A stretch of DNA of 64,000 bases from a virus, in the IMG/VR virus record IMGVR_UViG_3300021185_003145, positions 1 to 64,000 of that record; one strand, 5' to 3'. Below, one piece after another: positions 17,180 through 24,327 of the stretch; position 1 is the stretch's first letter, and the number at the start of each line of letters is the position of its first letter. A program made the translations under genes and the position numbers. Below the pieces are notes generated by a model. That model searched no databases, was not told the DNA's origin, and saw only the letters and a list, made by a program, of their open reading frames with translations.

Positions 17180-17660
17180 CTACAATTTCTGAAGCTCTAC
17201 TAATTTCTTCTACAAAATAAGCACATTTTGGTTTTTCACCGTCGTGTAACGGTACTGCTAATAACTGTCCTGGTTTCAACTTTGGAAAGTACCAACGTAC
17301 ATCTTGATATACATCTACAATTTCTACAGGAGCAAACTCGGGCCTAAAGTCACTACGTGGATTGTATAAGAATGCATGAAATCCTCTGTCATTTAAACTT
17401 GTAAGTGGAATAACTTCTAAGTCTCCGTGATCTGGTTCGCCAATAAGCATCATCCAATCACGTGGCATTCTAACTGTGTGTTTACCAATTTTCAATACTA
17501 GTGCAGGACTGTTAAAACTTTGTAAAAATATTAATGGTATAAAAAAGTAATCAGGTTCCTTTGGATTACTGTTATCTAATACTGCAAACCTCATATCATC
17601 TACTTCTTCAGGTAGATCATTCATTGAGAATGTTGTGTTCTCTAAAGTTAATATCTGCAT
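17160..17660 (-). CDS. Conserved T4-like marine phage protein, unknown
   Basis: A 166-residue protein with segments well kept among marine myoviruses: LTLENTTFSMNDLPEEV, GEPDHGDLEVIPLTSLNDRG, IVDVYQDVRWYFPKLKPGQ. It is mainly beta. Function unknown. It starts at the stop of ClpP and shares its operon, so it is likely expressed with the replication genes. Confidence 0.75.
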   Translation of the reverse strand: MQILTLENTTFSMNDLPEEVDDMRFAVLDNSNPKEPDYFFIPLIFLQSFNSPALVLKIGKHTVRMPRDWMMLIGEPDHGDLEVIPLTSLNDRGFHAFLYNPRSDFRPEFAPVEIVDVYQDVRWYFPKLKPGQLLAVPLHDGEKPKCAYFVEEISRASEIVDVEKVW

Positions 17661-18250
17661 TAATAAACACTCTTTATTTTGTCAGCAATGCCATACTTAA
17701 CTGCCTCTTTGGCACTAAGCCATTTATCTTCCGGTGGAAGAAGTATTTCACGAATAACTTTTTCTTTGAGTCCTGTACATTTTTTATAATGTTCTAGCAT
17801 ACGTTCTGTACTAAGTTCAAACTCACGTACTCTTGCAAATAGTTCATGTTCTTTACCACTACTGCCCCAACTATATTGGTGTGATAAGATACTTGTATTT
17901 GGCGTAAGTATGCGTCTGCCTTTTTCACCTGCCATAAATGTTAATACGCCACAACTTGCAATAAGTCCTAACCCAACTGTTTTAATTGGAATAGCACTGC
18001 CTTTCATTGTGTCAATAAGGGCAAAGGCTGCATGAACACTACCGCCAGGACTATTAATAATCAGTGTTAGTTCCTTTGGACGTTCGTTACTTGGAAGTAA
18101 ATTCTTTTCTATAATCCATTGTACAATAGGCTTGGTAGAGTCAAATGTAAACCCGTCTGCCATGTAATAGATTCCTGTATTCCACATAAGTTCGCCAGGC
18201 TGACGTGACTGTGGAGATGATGCTGGTGCTTTTGCTTTGTTTTTACTCAT
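17660..18250 (-). CDS. clpP: ClpP-like serine protease
   Basis: A 196-residue ClpP peptidase. The catalytic triad is visible: S99 in LIASCG, H124 in ILSHQ, D175 in PPEDKWLSAKEAV, the last aligned with D171 of E. coli ClpP. NSPGGSV (66-72) is the oxyanion strand. It lacks the hydrophobic prosequence of some bacterial ClpPs and has a 20-residue polar N-terminal tail. It may form its own barrel or mix with host ClpP to redirect proteolysis; a prohead protease role is less likely because gp21 normally does that. It sits directly after UvsW. Confidence 0.92.
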   Translation of the reverse strand: MSKNKAKAPASSPQSRQPGELMWNTGIYYMADGFTFDSTKPIVQWIIEKNLLPSNERPKELTLIINSPGGSVHAAFALIDTMKGSAIPIKTVGLGLIASCGVLTFMAGEKGRRILTPNTSILSHQYSWGSSGKEHELFARVREFELSTERMLEHYKKCTGLKEKVIREILLPPEDKWLSAKEAVKYGIADKIKSVY

Positions 18251-18256
18251 TTTATT

Positions 18257-19717
18257 TTATTTCCAATCTGTTTTTTGTAGCACAAATGGATATTTGGCCT
18301 CTTTATAAAATTGTTTTCTCTTAGTTAGGTGTCTTTTTGCATATTTACAAGTTGATGTTATGTCCCATATTTGGACGTGGTCTTTATCTTGGGCTTTACG
18401 AATACCTCGTCCAATACTTTGTATTACCCTTACAAAACTCTTGCCTGGTTCTAATAAGACAAGATTAAATATACGTGGTATGTTAATACCAACTGCCGCA
18501 ACTCCGTATGTAGCAACAATAACTTTGTTATCTACGTCTGCGATTTCGTCATAGTGTTCTTTTCTGTCTCCGGCTTTAGTTGCTCCGCTAATGAATACTG
18601 CACTGTCTCCTATCTTTCTTACTAAGGATTTGCCCGATTCAACACGATCAACTAGTATTAATGTATTACCCGAATCTCCAATAGTGTTAAACAATGAAGC
18701 AAGATAATCTAAACGTTTTTCATCTGTAAGTAAATATTTTAATTCACTTTGATAGTTGCTATAATCTCCATGATCAATTAGTTGTACAACATTAACTTCA
18801 CAGTTACTAAGCACACCCATATCTTGTAGTTCACTAGCACTTTTACGTCCTACAACTTCTCCCAAACTTACCAATAGACTCATAAATTCAAAGTCTTCTT
18901 TTGGTATTGTTCCTGTAAGTCCCCAACGAATTGGTATCTGACTCATTACTCCTGTAAGTAATGTTTTAAGTGCATCTGCTTTTGCTTGGTGTACTTCATC
19001 TACCATCACACATACTACCCCATCAATAAACTCTTGTATAGTAATTGGTGCTTCGGCGTTACGAGTGTTCTTTAATAGTATATTCAAACTTTGCCAAGTA
19101 CATATAGTATGCGTCTTGCCAAATTCTTTTCTGTCACCATACCATACACCAACATCTAAACCTAAATTAATATAATCTTCTTCAGTTTGTGTTACTAGAC
19201 TCTTGTTTGGTACAATAACAATACTACGGCCATATGGTTCTACTAATTTACTAAGAGCCGCAGTCATAATTGTTTTTCCGGCGCCTGTTGCAATTTCTTG
19301 TAGGCTTTGCGGATTACTTATAAAGTTATTTATTATATCTATTTGATAGTCTCTTAGCACAACAGGCTCTCCTGCAACAGGATGTCCTTCGGGCCATGTT
19401 TTATCTGCAAATGTATCAGCATCTACAGGTTCAAATGTAAAGTCTGTTTGATACTCTCTATGGTCACTAACTTCAAAATCATATCCCATACTATCAAGTA
19501 CAGGTAATATTTTTGGAAGTAAATTAATAAACGAACTACCACCTAACTGAAAGTAACTAACCTTACCATCCCAACGTCCTAATCGTACTGCTGGCAAGTA
19601 ACGGGCATAAGGGACTTCGTACTTAAACATCTGTGAAAGTTTCTTCCTTGCCTCAAGGTCAAGGTTTTCTATCTTGACGTTTACTTCGTCCTTAATTACT
19701 AGTTTAGCTGTTTTCAT
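18257..19717 (-). CDS. uvsW: Superfamily 2 helicase UvsW
   Basis: A 486-residue T4 UvsW homologue that unwinds branched DNA and R-loops and moves replication from origin-dependent to recombination-dependent mode. It has an N-terminal substrate domain (1-110), LRDYQ (121-125, Q motif), Walker A ATGAGKT (143-149), DEVH (240-243), LTGT (267-270) and motif VI QSIGRGIRK. The length is near T4's 503. It starts at the stop of the 19717-20883 gene. Confidence 0.93.
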   Translation of the reverse strand: MKTAKLVIKDEVNVKIENLDLEARKKLSQMFKYEVPYARYLPAVRLGRWDGKVSYFQLGGSSFINLLPKILPVLDSMGYDFEVSDHREYQTDFTFEPVDADTFADKTWPEGHPVAGEPVVLRDYQIDIINNFISNPQSLQEIATGAGKTIMTAALSKLVEPYGRSIVIVPNKSLVTQTEEDYINLGLDVGVWYGDRKEFGKTHTICTWQSLNILLKNTRNAEAPITIQEFIDGVVCVMVDEVHQAKADALKTLLTGVMSQIPIRWGLTGTIPKEDFEFMSLLVSLGEVVGRKSASELQDMGVLSNCEVNVVQLIDHGDYSNYQSELKYLLTDEKRLDYLASLFNTIGDSGNTLILVDRVESGKSLVRKIGDSAVFISGATKAGDRKEHYDEIADVDNKVIVATYGVAAVGINIPRIFNLVLLEPGKSFVRVIQSIGRGIRKAQDKDHVQIWDITSTCKYAKRHLTKRKQFYKEAKYPFVLQKTDWK

Positions 19718-20883
19718 TAATTACCTACGGAATTAGAATATAAACAAAGCCACGGTGCTTTAGTTTCTATGTAGTCACTTGATCTTAATTTTGTTATTCC
19801 ATTAGTATGAATAACAAAATCTGGTTTCCAGTCAGTTTGAGACTTGTTGTGCGAAAACCTTTGTATACTATCTAGTATAGCAAACTTTGTGTCAGAAGTA
19901 AACCTACGATTTGCATTAATAGTAATATTTAAATGCTTAACTAGACAAACTGCATTATTATGTCCTACTGCATCAATTACTTCAGTGAACTGTGGTACTT
20001 GTTCAGACTGTATTGTTCTGCCATCTACAATATATGCAATACGTTTAAAGCCTAACTCTTGTGCTCCTTCAACTAGTTCATTAATTGTACAGTCATCAAA
20101 TCTAAACTCACTACCTCTGCCTGTTAAAATTTTGTTTGCAATATAATTCAGTTTAAATGTACTACTACGATTAACTACATCTATATTTTGATCCGCAGCT
20201 TTTACTACTTGATCAATAATAGGTTTGTCTTGTACATTATTTTTCCACCAATCACTTAAACTATCTGGAGCATTAACTAGTTCACAATCATTTTCATTTA
20301 CTATTAATTGAATAGCATATTTTGACCTGTTACTAATCATACTTTTAAACTTGCTTACTAATGAAGTTACTTCAGTACTATACTTAAACCTATAATTTTT
20401 AGTCCATTTATCTATTTGTAATAAGTTATATTCATTATAATCAACTTCGTATCTACGTTCTTCTTTACTCCAGCCACTAGTAGTTGAATGCAACGACTTG
20501 TTTAGTAATGCTTTAAAACTAGTAATCATTTCCTTATTATATGGAAACTTGATATAAATTCTATCTTGTGTTATTTCAATCGTCCTTGTTCTATCAACTT
20601 GTCGTAACGGACTACTAAATGTAGGATTTTGAACAATAACTGAAACATCAATTCCTAACTTTTTATACTGCCTAACATACTTTGCAACTAACTTTACACT
20701 TAGATCTCTTTGCTTATCACTAAGTCCGTCTCCGCTGTTAATACTGCGAACTACATTATTAACAAAACTAACATCATAATTAGCAAGACTAATAGGCTTA
20801 TTTTTAAAACGAGGAGGAATAGGAGTTGGAATCAAACCTATTGCAAACTTCATACAATCTTCAATATCTAATGGTTGTAACAT
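19717..20883 (-). CDS. Unknown protein, possible HARP-like domain, next to UvsW
   Basis: A 388-residue protein with no helicase motifs. Residues about 55-75 (GLSDKQRDLSVKLVAKYVRQ) are helical; 105-155 (IYIKFPYNKEMITSFKAL, GWSKEERRYEV) look somewhat like the HARP/annealing-helicase accessory module. The C-terminal half alternates alpha and beta (RIAYIVDGRTIQ, NNAVCLVKHLNI) as in a helicase core or Rossmann fold without catalytic residues. It is coupled to UvsW. A degenerate helicase or UvsW partner is possible. A leader hairpin precedes it. Confidence 0.55.
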   Translation of the reverse strand: MLQPLDIEDCMKFAIGLIPTPIPPRFKNKPISLANYDVSFVNNVVRSINSGDGLSDKQRDLSVKLVAKYVRQYKKLGIDVSVIVQNPTFSSPLRQVDRTRTIEITQDRIYIKFPYNKEMITSFKALLNKSLHSTTSGWSKEERRYEVDYNEYNLLQIDKWTKNYRFKYSTEVTSLVSKFKSMISNRSKYAIQLIVNENDCELVNAPDSLSDWWKNNVQDKPIIDQVVKAADQNIDVVNRSSTFKLNYIANKILTGRGSEFRFDDCTINELVEGAQELGFKRIAYIVDGRTIQSEQVPQFTEVIDAVGHNNAVCLVKHLNITINANRRFTSDTKFAILDSIQRFSHNKSQTDWKPDFVIHTNGITKLRSSDYIETKAPWLCLYSNSVGN

Positions 20884-20904
20884 ATAGCACCTTTAATAAA
20901 ATGA

Positions 20905-20932
20905 GAGTGTAGCCCGACCAAAGACTACACTC
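20905..20932 (-). terminator. Hairpin in leader between AAA ATPase and 19717 gene
   Basis: Eight-base perfect stem GAGTGTAG/CTACACTC with a 12-base loop; a T-rich but broken tract (TCATTTTATT) follows on the minus strand. A perfect TATAAT (20961-20966) lies upstream with a weak -35. It could be a terminator, an attenuator or an mRNA-stabilising hairpin. Confidence 0.5.
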
Positions 20933-20961
20933 CTTTTGCCTGCAACGAGGAGGTTCACTTA

Positions 20962-21993
20962 TTATACTCTTTTCATACAAGTATTCGAAGCCAGGCTTTT
21001 CCAATTTGTAGGACTTAGTTTTTTCAAGTCACCTATCTTAAGTGCCATTCTAAGACTCATTTCTCTAAGTTTCTTTCTGTTAGAAAACATAAACTCAAGA
21101 ATATCTTCTTCATCTTGTTTCTCAAATTTATATCCTTCAAACAAATCACCTTTTCTTGCAATTTGTTTAATCCTTAAAAAGCAATCTCTAGCAGTATCAA
21201 GTGTTAAGTCAATGTAATGACATCTTGACATAAGTGCATCTAAATGATCTTTAAGTTTTTTACTTCTAACATTATCAAATTTAATGTTAGTTACAAAACA
21301 AACACTACCTTTGAAATCAAAGTAATTAGGAATACCTTCAGTTCTTAGTTTACTACTATCTGCATTCCAGTATATACGTCTACGTTTACCACTATCAAGT
21401 GCCGCTTTAAGTATGTTTAAGGATAAATCGTCCATTAGCACACTATCACAATCATCAAATACTAGTACATCACCAGTTTGACTATATTCAAATAGTTTAG
21501 CATAAAGTCCAATTGGTGTCATTGCACCTTTACAAACTTCATATCGTGTAACACCAGCAAGTGCATCAAAACCACTTTGTTCTTCAAGTGTAGTTTCAAC
21601 ACCATATGATTTACCAACACCTGGAGGTCCAGTAACAATCATTGCTCGTACATCACCATTTTTTAGTGCAGAAGCCATTTCATTAAGTATCTCAAATCGC
21701 TCTTCAATTTCTACCATACGTTTTTCATCTTTTTCAGTAATAACTGAAGATTCTGCTTCAACTGGTATTGCTATGCTACCTGCATTTGGCTTATAAGCAT
21801 CTGCATCTACCATTTCAAGTTGCATAGGGCTAGTAACTTTAACACGGATTTTATCCATGCCAAATCCATTGCTACCATCTACAGTAACAAACATTCCGCT
21901 TTTGCCTTGTTTGAGATCTGATACTAGTGGAAACACAGTATCTTTAATTGCTTGGTTTCTGTAAAAACCTTCTTTAACTAAAACGTAACTCAT
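20962..21993 (-). CDS. AAA ATPase, MoxR/clamp-loader-like
   Basis: A 343-residue protein. An N-terminal beta-rich domain (1-85) may bind DNA or a partner. The AAA core has Walker A GPPGVGKS (122-129), Walker B VLVFDDCDS (176-184), a sensor 1-like VTN (VCFVTNIKFD) and an arginine around MSRCH. The C-terminus is a helical lid. It is not gp44, being too divergent and having its own N-domain. It has its own sigma70-like promoter and opens the early small-gene region. Role unknown. Confidence 0.75.
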   Translation of the reverse strand: MSYVLVKEGFYRNQAIKDTVFPLVSDLKQGKSGMFVTVDGSNGFGMDKIRVKVTSPMQLEMVDADAYKPNAGSIAIPVEAESSVITEKDEKRMVEIEERFEILNEMASALKNGDVRAMIVTGPPGVGKSYGVETTLEEQSGFDALAGVTRYEVCKGAMTPIGLYAKLFEYSQTGDVLVFDDCDSVLMDDLSLNILKAALDSGKRRRIYWNADSSKLRTEGIPNYFDFKGSVCFVTNIKFDNVRSKKLKDHLDALMSRCHYIDLTLDTARDCFLRIKQIARKGDLFEGYKFEKQDEEDILEFMFSNRKKLREMSLRMALKIGDLKKLSPTNWKSLASNTCMKRV

Positions 21994-22030
21994 ATTGTAA
22001 TCCTTTTCATCGTTTTATGTTTATATTATT

Positions 22031-22058
22031 AATGTAGCATATCTATAGGATAAGTCAA
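22031..22058 (-). promoter_or_regulatory. Sigma70-like early promoter for the AAA ATPase
   Basis: TTGACT (22053-22058), 16-base spacer, TACATT (22031-22036) on the minus strand. Confidence 0.6.
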
Positions 22059-22061
22059 CCT

Positions 22062-22205
22062 TTATTTTGTTGCTTTATAGATATCTTCAGCAGTTTGGTT
22101 AATAGTAGATTTTACATCATCTACTATTCCATCTACATTTCCGGGTGTTTGGTACACATACATTCCATATGCTCCAACTGCCATAAAAATAAGTGCTTTA
22201 ATCAT
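22062..22205 (-). CDS. 47-residue membrane miniprotein
   Basis: A short frame starting ATG at 22205, sharing one base with the TAA of the upstream gene (TAATG). It encodes an N-terminal hydrophobic segment (ALIFMAVGAYGMYVY) followed by an acidic, helical tail (VDGIVDDVKSTINQ). It looks like a small bitopic membrane protein, co-translated with the 22205-22552 gene. Its stop lies just before the next promoter. Function unknown. Confidence 0.6.
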   Translation of the reverse strand: MIKALIFMAVGAYGMYVYQTPGNVDGIVDDVKSTINQTAEDIYKATK

Positions 22206-22552
22206 TAGTCTAACCTACTTCCTGCATAAGCACGAAAACCGTACTTTTTAAATACATCAGCAGCCGCAATAGCACCTGCTTCTAATGTATCAACATTTTG
22301 ACATCCGTATCTTGAAGGATTCCACATATTAATTGAACCAGTATAATCCTTAGTTAAACCTGCTTCTTTAAAAGCCTTACCCATTTTAGTATTCATCTTA
22401 ATACCATAAATGTTAACCCAAGCAAAACCACATGCATAAGCATCTTCACCACCAAGTTCTTTCTTAAAAAACTTATCAGCGGCAATATAAGCGGCATCTT
22501 TTGCTTCTTGTATAATAGTTGGAATTTGATTTTCTGTAACTGAAACTGTCAT
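22205..22552 (-). CDS. Small conserved protein, unknown, early
   Basis: A 115-residue protein (AAYIAADKFFKKELGG, ACGFAWVNIYGIK, GSINMWNPSRYGCQNVD, KKYGFRAYAGSRLD). Hypotheticals of this kind are frequent in marine phages. A consensus promoter TTGACA-17-TATTAT lies directly upstream and GGAGTC-like bases precede the ATG. Likely expressed early; role unknown. Confidence 0.7.
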   Translation of the reverse strand: MTVSVTENQIPTIIQEAKDAAYIAADKFFKKELGGEDAYACGFAWVNIYGIKMNTKMGKAFKEAGLTKDYTGSINMWNPSRYGCQNVDTLEAGAIAAADVFKKYGFRAYAGSRLD

Positions 22553-22583
22553 TGTCGACTCCTTTTGTTTAACTTACTATTAT

Positions 22584-22612
22584 ATAATAGCATCTATATA
22601 CAATCTGTCAAC
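22584..22612 (-). promoter_or_regulatory. Sigma70 early promoter, consensus -35
   Basis: TTGACA (22607-22612), 17-base spacer, TATTAT (22584-22589), minus strand, upstream of the 22552 start. Confidence 0.75.
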
Positions 22613-22630
22613 CTTTTTCTGTCAGAAAAA

Positions 22631-22663
22631 TGCCTAATATGTAAGAAAAATACATACTAGGCA
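22631..22663 (-). terminator. Intrinsic terminator after the 22670 gene
   Basis: Thirteen-base stem TGCCTAGTATGTA/TACATATTAGGCA with one G-T pair, followed on the minus strand by TTTTTC. It lies directly before the next early promoter. Confidence 0.75.
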
Positions 22664-22669
22664 CTATTT

Positions 22670-22984
22670 CTATGATAAAGGAATTATCAAACCTTTTTGC
22701 TTCATAACAGCAGTGGCTTTTGCTGCTTCAAGTTTAGCATTAGACGGATCATTTTGGTCACCGTTATACTTTTTTGAAGTTTTGTTGTAATTCTTATTTT
22801 GCATAAGAGTGTATACAAACAAGTTATTAATATCTTGTCGGGTAACTAATTTACCCCCAAAAGTATTAACAATAGCAGATAACACAGGACCGAGCCTACT
22901 ATTATCCATTGTTGGTATGGTACTCTTTACAGTATTAATATTATTACAAACTGTTACAACTTCGTTCTTCTTTGATTTAGACAT
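22670..22984 (-). CDS. Small early protein, unknown
   Basis: A 104-residue protein starting MSKSKKNEVVTV at 22984, chosen because AAAGGAG sits seven bases upstream; a longer frame to 23047 has no ribosome site and lies in a structured leader. It is basic, with VLSAIVNTFGGKLVTRQDINN and a lysine-rich end. No family recognised. Own sigma70 promoter and own terminator. Confidence 0.65.
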   Translation of the reverse strand: MSKSKKNEVVTVCNNINTVKSTIPTMDNSRLGPVLSAIVNTFGGKLVTRQDINNLFVYTLMQNKNYNKTSKKYNGDQNDPSNAKLEAAKATAVMKQKGLIIPLS

Positions 22985-23003
22985 TTCTGTCTCCTTTATA
23001 TAC

Positions 23004-23039
23004 AGGGCGATAATAAGGAAATAAGTTATGATGTCGCCC
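23004..23039 (-). promoter_or_regulatory. Structured leader upstream of the 22984 start
   Basis: GGGCGA (minus strand, complement at 23034-23039) pairs with TCGCCC (complement at 23004-23009), closing a 24-base AT-rich loop just before the ribosome site of the 22984 gene. Confidence 0.4.
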
Positions 23040-23062
23040 AAAAGCATCTAACTTACTGTTTT

Positions 23063-23090
23063 ATAATAACATCTTTGCTATATTTGTCAA
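23063..23090 (-). promoter_or_regulatory. Sigma70 early promoter, consensus -35
   Basis: TTGACA (23085-23090), 16-base spacer, TATTAT (23063-23068), minus strand. Confidence 0.75.
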
Positions 23091-23593
23091 CCTTTTATTT
23101 GCTTTTGTGCTATTTTAAATAAAGGTGTTTGTTTAACAGTATCTAACATACCGTTAAGTATCAGTTGCTTTTCTAAAAAATACACTTTTGCAAAGCCTGG
23201 ATCGTTTTTACCAATGCAAGCCGTGTTATCTACCAAATCTGCTAGTTTGATAATTTGTGCTTCTATCGGTGCAGACAATATATGCTTACGATCTATTGCT
23301 TTACGAACTGCACGATTACCATCTTCAAGTGTACTTTGATCAGTTAACCAATAAACCAAGTCAGCAATAGTAGTTCCAAACTTAATGCAAATATCATCTA
23401 GTGTAAAATCTGTATCTTCAACTACATCATGTAACAATGCCGCGGCAACTTGCTCAGTTGTTCCACCGTGATCATATACTAATTGAGCAACATCAATAGT
23501 GTGTGTTACATATGGAAGACCAGTATACTTACGTTTCTGATCTCCGTGGGCAACTACAGCAAATTTTAATGCTTTAGTTACTATTTTATCCAT
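23087..23593 (-). CDS. HD-domain (p)ppGpp hydrolase-like protein, SpoT/MESH1 type
   Basis: A 168-residue protein starting at ATG 23593, which overlaps the upstream stop (TAATG) and has AGGA before it; a TTG at 23611 is less likely. The HD fold carries H31 in GLPYVTHTIDVA, H55-D56 in LLHDVVEDTDFT, and a distal Asp in IIKLADLVDN, matching the SpoT hydrolase motifs (SGEPYITHP, LLHDVIEDT, KLADRLHN). The length equals stand-alone alarmone hydrolases such as MESH1. It would cleave pyrophosphate from ppGpp and damp the stringent response. No synthetase domain. Confidence 0.8.
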   Translation of the reverse strand: MDKIVTKALKFAVVAHGDQKRKYTGLPYVTHTIDVAQLVYDHGGTTEQVAAALLHDVVEDTDFTLDDICIKFGTTIADLVYWLTDQSTLEDGNRAVRKAIDRKHILSAPIEAQIIKLADLVDNTACIGKNDPGFAKVYFLEKQLILNGMLDTVKQTPLFKIAQKQIKG

Positions 23594-23958
23594 TATGCAA
23601 TTCCTGTCCAACGTACAACTGATGTGTTCTTTGCATCAGTAAAAACATTACCACGTTTAAAGTTTGTTGCTGGTGCATTCCAACCGGCTGCTTTAAGCAT
23701 ATCGCCTTCTACAAAGCCTTTAGTTGCTTCTTTAACAATAAAGCCACTAACACTACCACCACCAAATGAACTTTTGTGGTCTTTTTTAATAAGTTTAATA
23801 TACTTTTGACCTTCTTTAATTTCAACTTCCCAATTATCAACAACTTCTTGCATGTATCCTGACAATGGTTTTGCACCACTATGTGTTGCCCAATCAATAT
23901 AACTTTGCTTCATTGTTTCAACTACTGTTTCACATGCTTCTAAAAGTTCTGCGTTCAT
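23593..23958 (-). CDS. Small early protein, unknown
   Basis: A 121-residue protein (MNAELLEACETVVETMKQS, YIKLIKKDHKSSFGGGSVSGFIVK, KRGNVFTDAKNTSVVRW). The C-terminal half resembles small beta domains seen in phage hypotheticals. It is first in a two-gene unit with the alarmone hydrolase and has its own early promoter. Function unknown. Confidence 0.7.
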   Translation of the reverse strand: MNAELLEACETVVETMKQSYIDWATHSGAKPLSGYMQEVVDNWEVEIKEGQKYIKLIKKDHKSSFGGGSVSGFIVKEATKGFVEGDMLKAAGWNAPATNFKRGNVFTDAKNTSVVRWTGIA

Positions 23959-23992
23959 AATGTTTACTTCCTTTTTGTTAACTTACTATTAC

Positions 23993-24020
23993 ATAATAGC
24001 ACTATTACAAGTTTTGTCAA
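23993..24020 (-). promoter_or_regulatory. Sigma70 early promoter, consensus -35
   Basis: TTGACA (24015-24020), 16-base spacer, TATTAT (23993-23998), minus strand; drives 23593-23958 and the hydrolase. Confidence 0.75.
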
Positions 24021-24033
24021 CCTTTTTAGTCAC

Positions 24034-24057
24034 AAAAAAACCCTTGTAAAACAAGGG
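24034..24057 (-). terminator. Intrinsic terminator after the 24078 gene
   Basis: Stem CCCTTGT/ACAAGGG with a 3-base loop followed on the minus strand by seven T. Confidence 0.85.
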
Positions 24058-24077
24058 CTTAAAAAGTTTTTTATTTT

Positions 24078-24269
24078 TTAATAATCTAGTTCAAATTTTT
24101 TGTTAGTATTTGCTTCACAGATGCTAATAATTTGTAACTTTTCTTCAAAATCATAATACTCAGCAAGTAGTACTTTTGCAACTTCTGTCTTATCTTCTGC
24201 CATCATTAACACACTTCGTTCGTCTGTGTTTTTATCAGTATTAAAGTTTACAATGTATCTGTTTTTCAT
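24078..24269 (-). CDS. Small early protein, unknown
   Basis: A 63-residue protein (MKNRYIVNFNTDKNTDERS, VAKVLLAEYYDFEEKLQI) with a beta-alpha layout. It forms a single-gene unit: promoter at 24296-24324, AGGAG before the ATG, terminator right after the stop. No family recognised. Confidence 0.65.
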   Translation of the reverse strand: MKNRYIVNFNTDKNTDERSVLMMAEDKTEVAKVLLAEYYDFEEKLQIISICEANTNKKFELDY

Positions 24270-24295
24270 ACTATTCTCCTCTATGTATAAGTTAT

Positions 24296-24324
24296 ACTAT
24301 ACATTAGAAAAACACAGATGTCAA
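24296..24324 (-). promoter_or_regulatory. Sigma70 early promoter
   Basis: TTGACA (24319-24324), 17-base spacer, TATAGT (24296-24301), minus strand. Confidence 0.7.
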
Positions 24325-24327
24325 GAC

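Noticed and set aside
17660-18250. ClpP as the prohead protease gp21
   Set aside because: Its motifs are those of ClpP and it lies in the replication operon; gp21 is expected upstream of gp22, beyond the right edge.
22985-23047. Longer start for the 22670 gene adding a hydrophobic 21-residue segment
   Set aside because: It looks like a signal peptide but has no ribosome site and lies in a structured leader; AAAGGAG sits right before the ATG at 22984.
23594-23611. TTG start for the alarmone hydrolase
   Set aside because: The ATG at 23593 has a ribosome site, overlaps the previous stop as TAATG and starts at the family's usual point.
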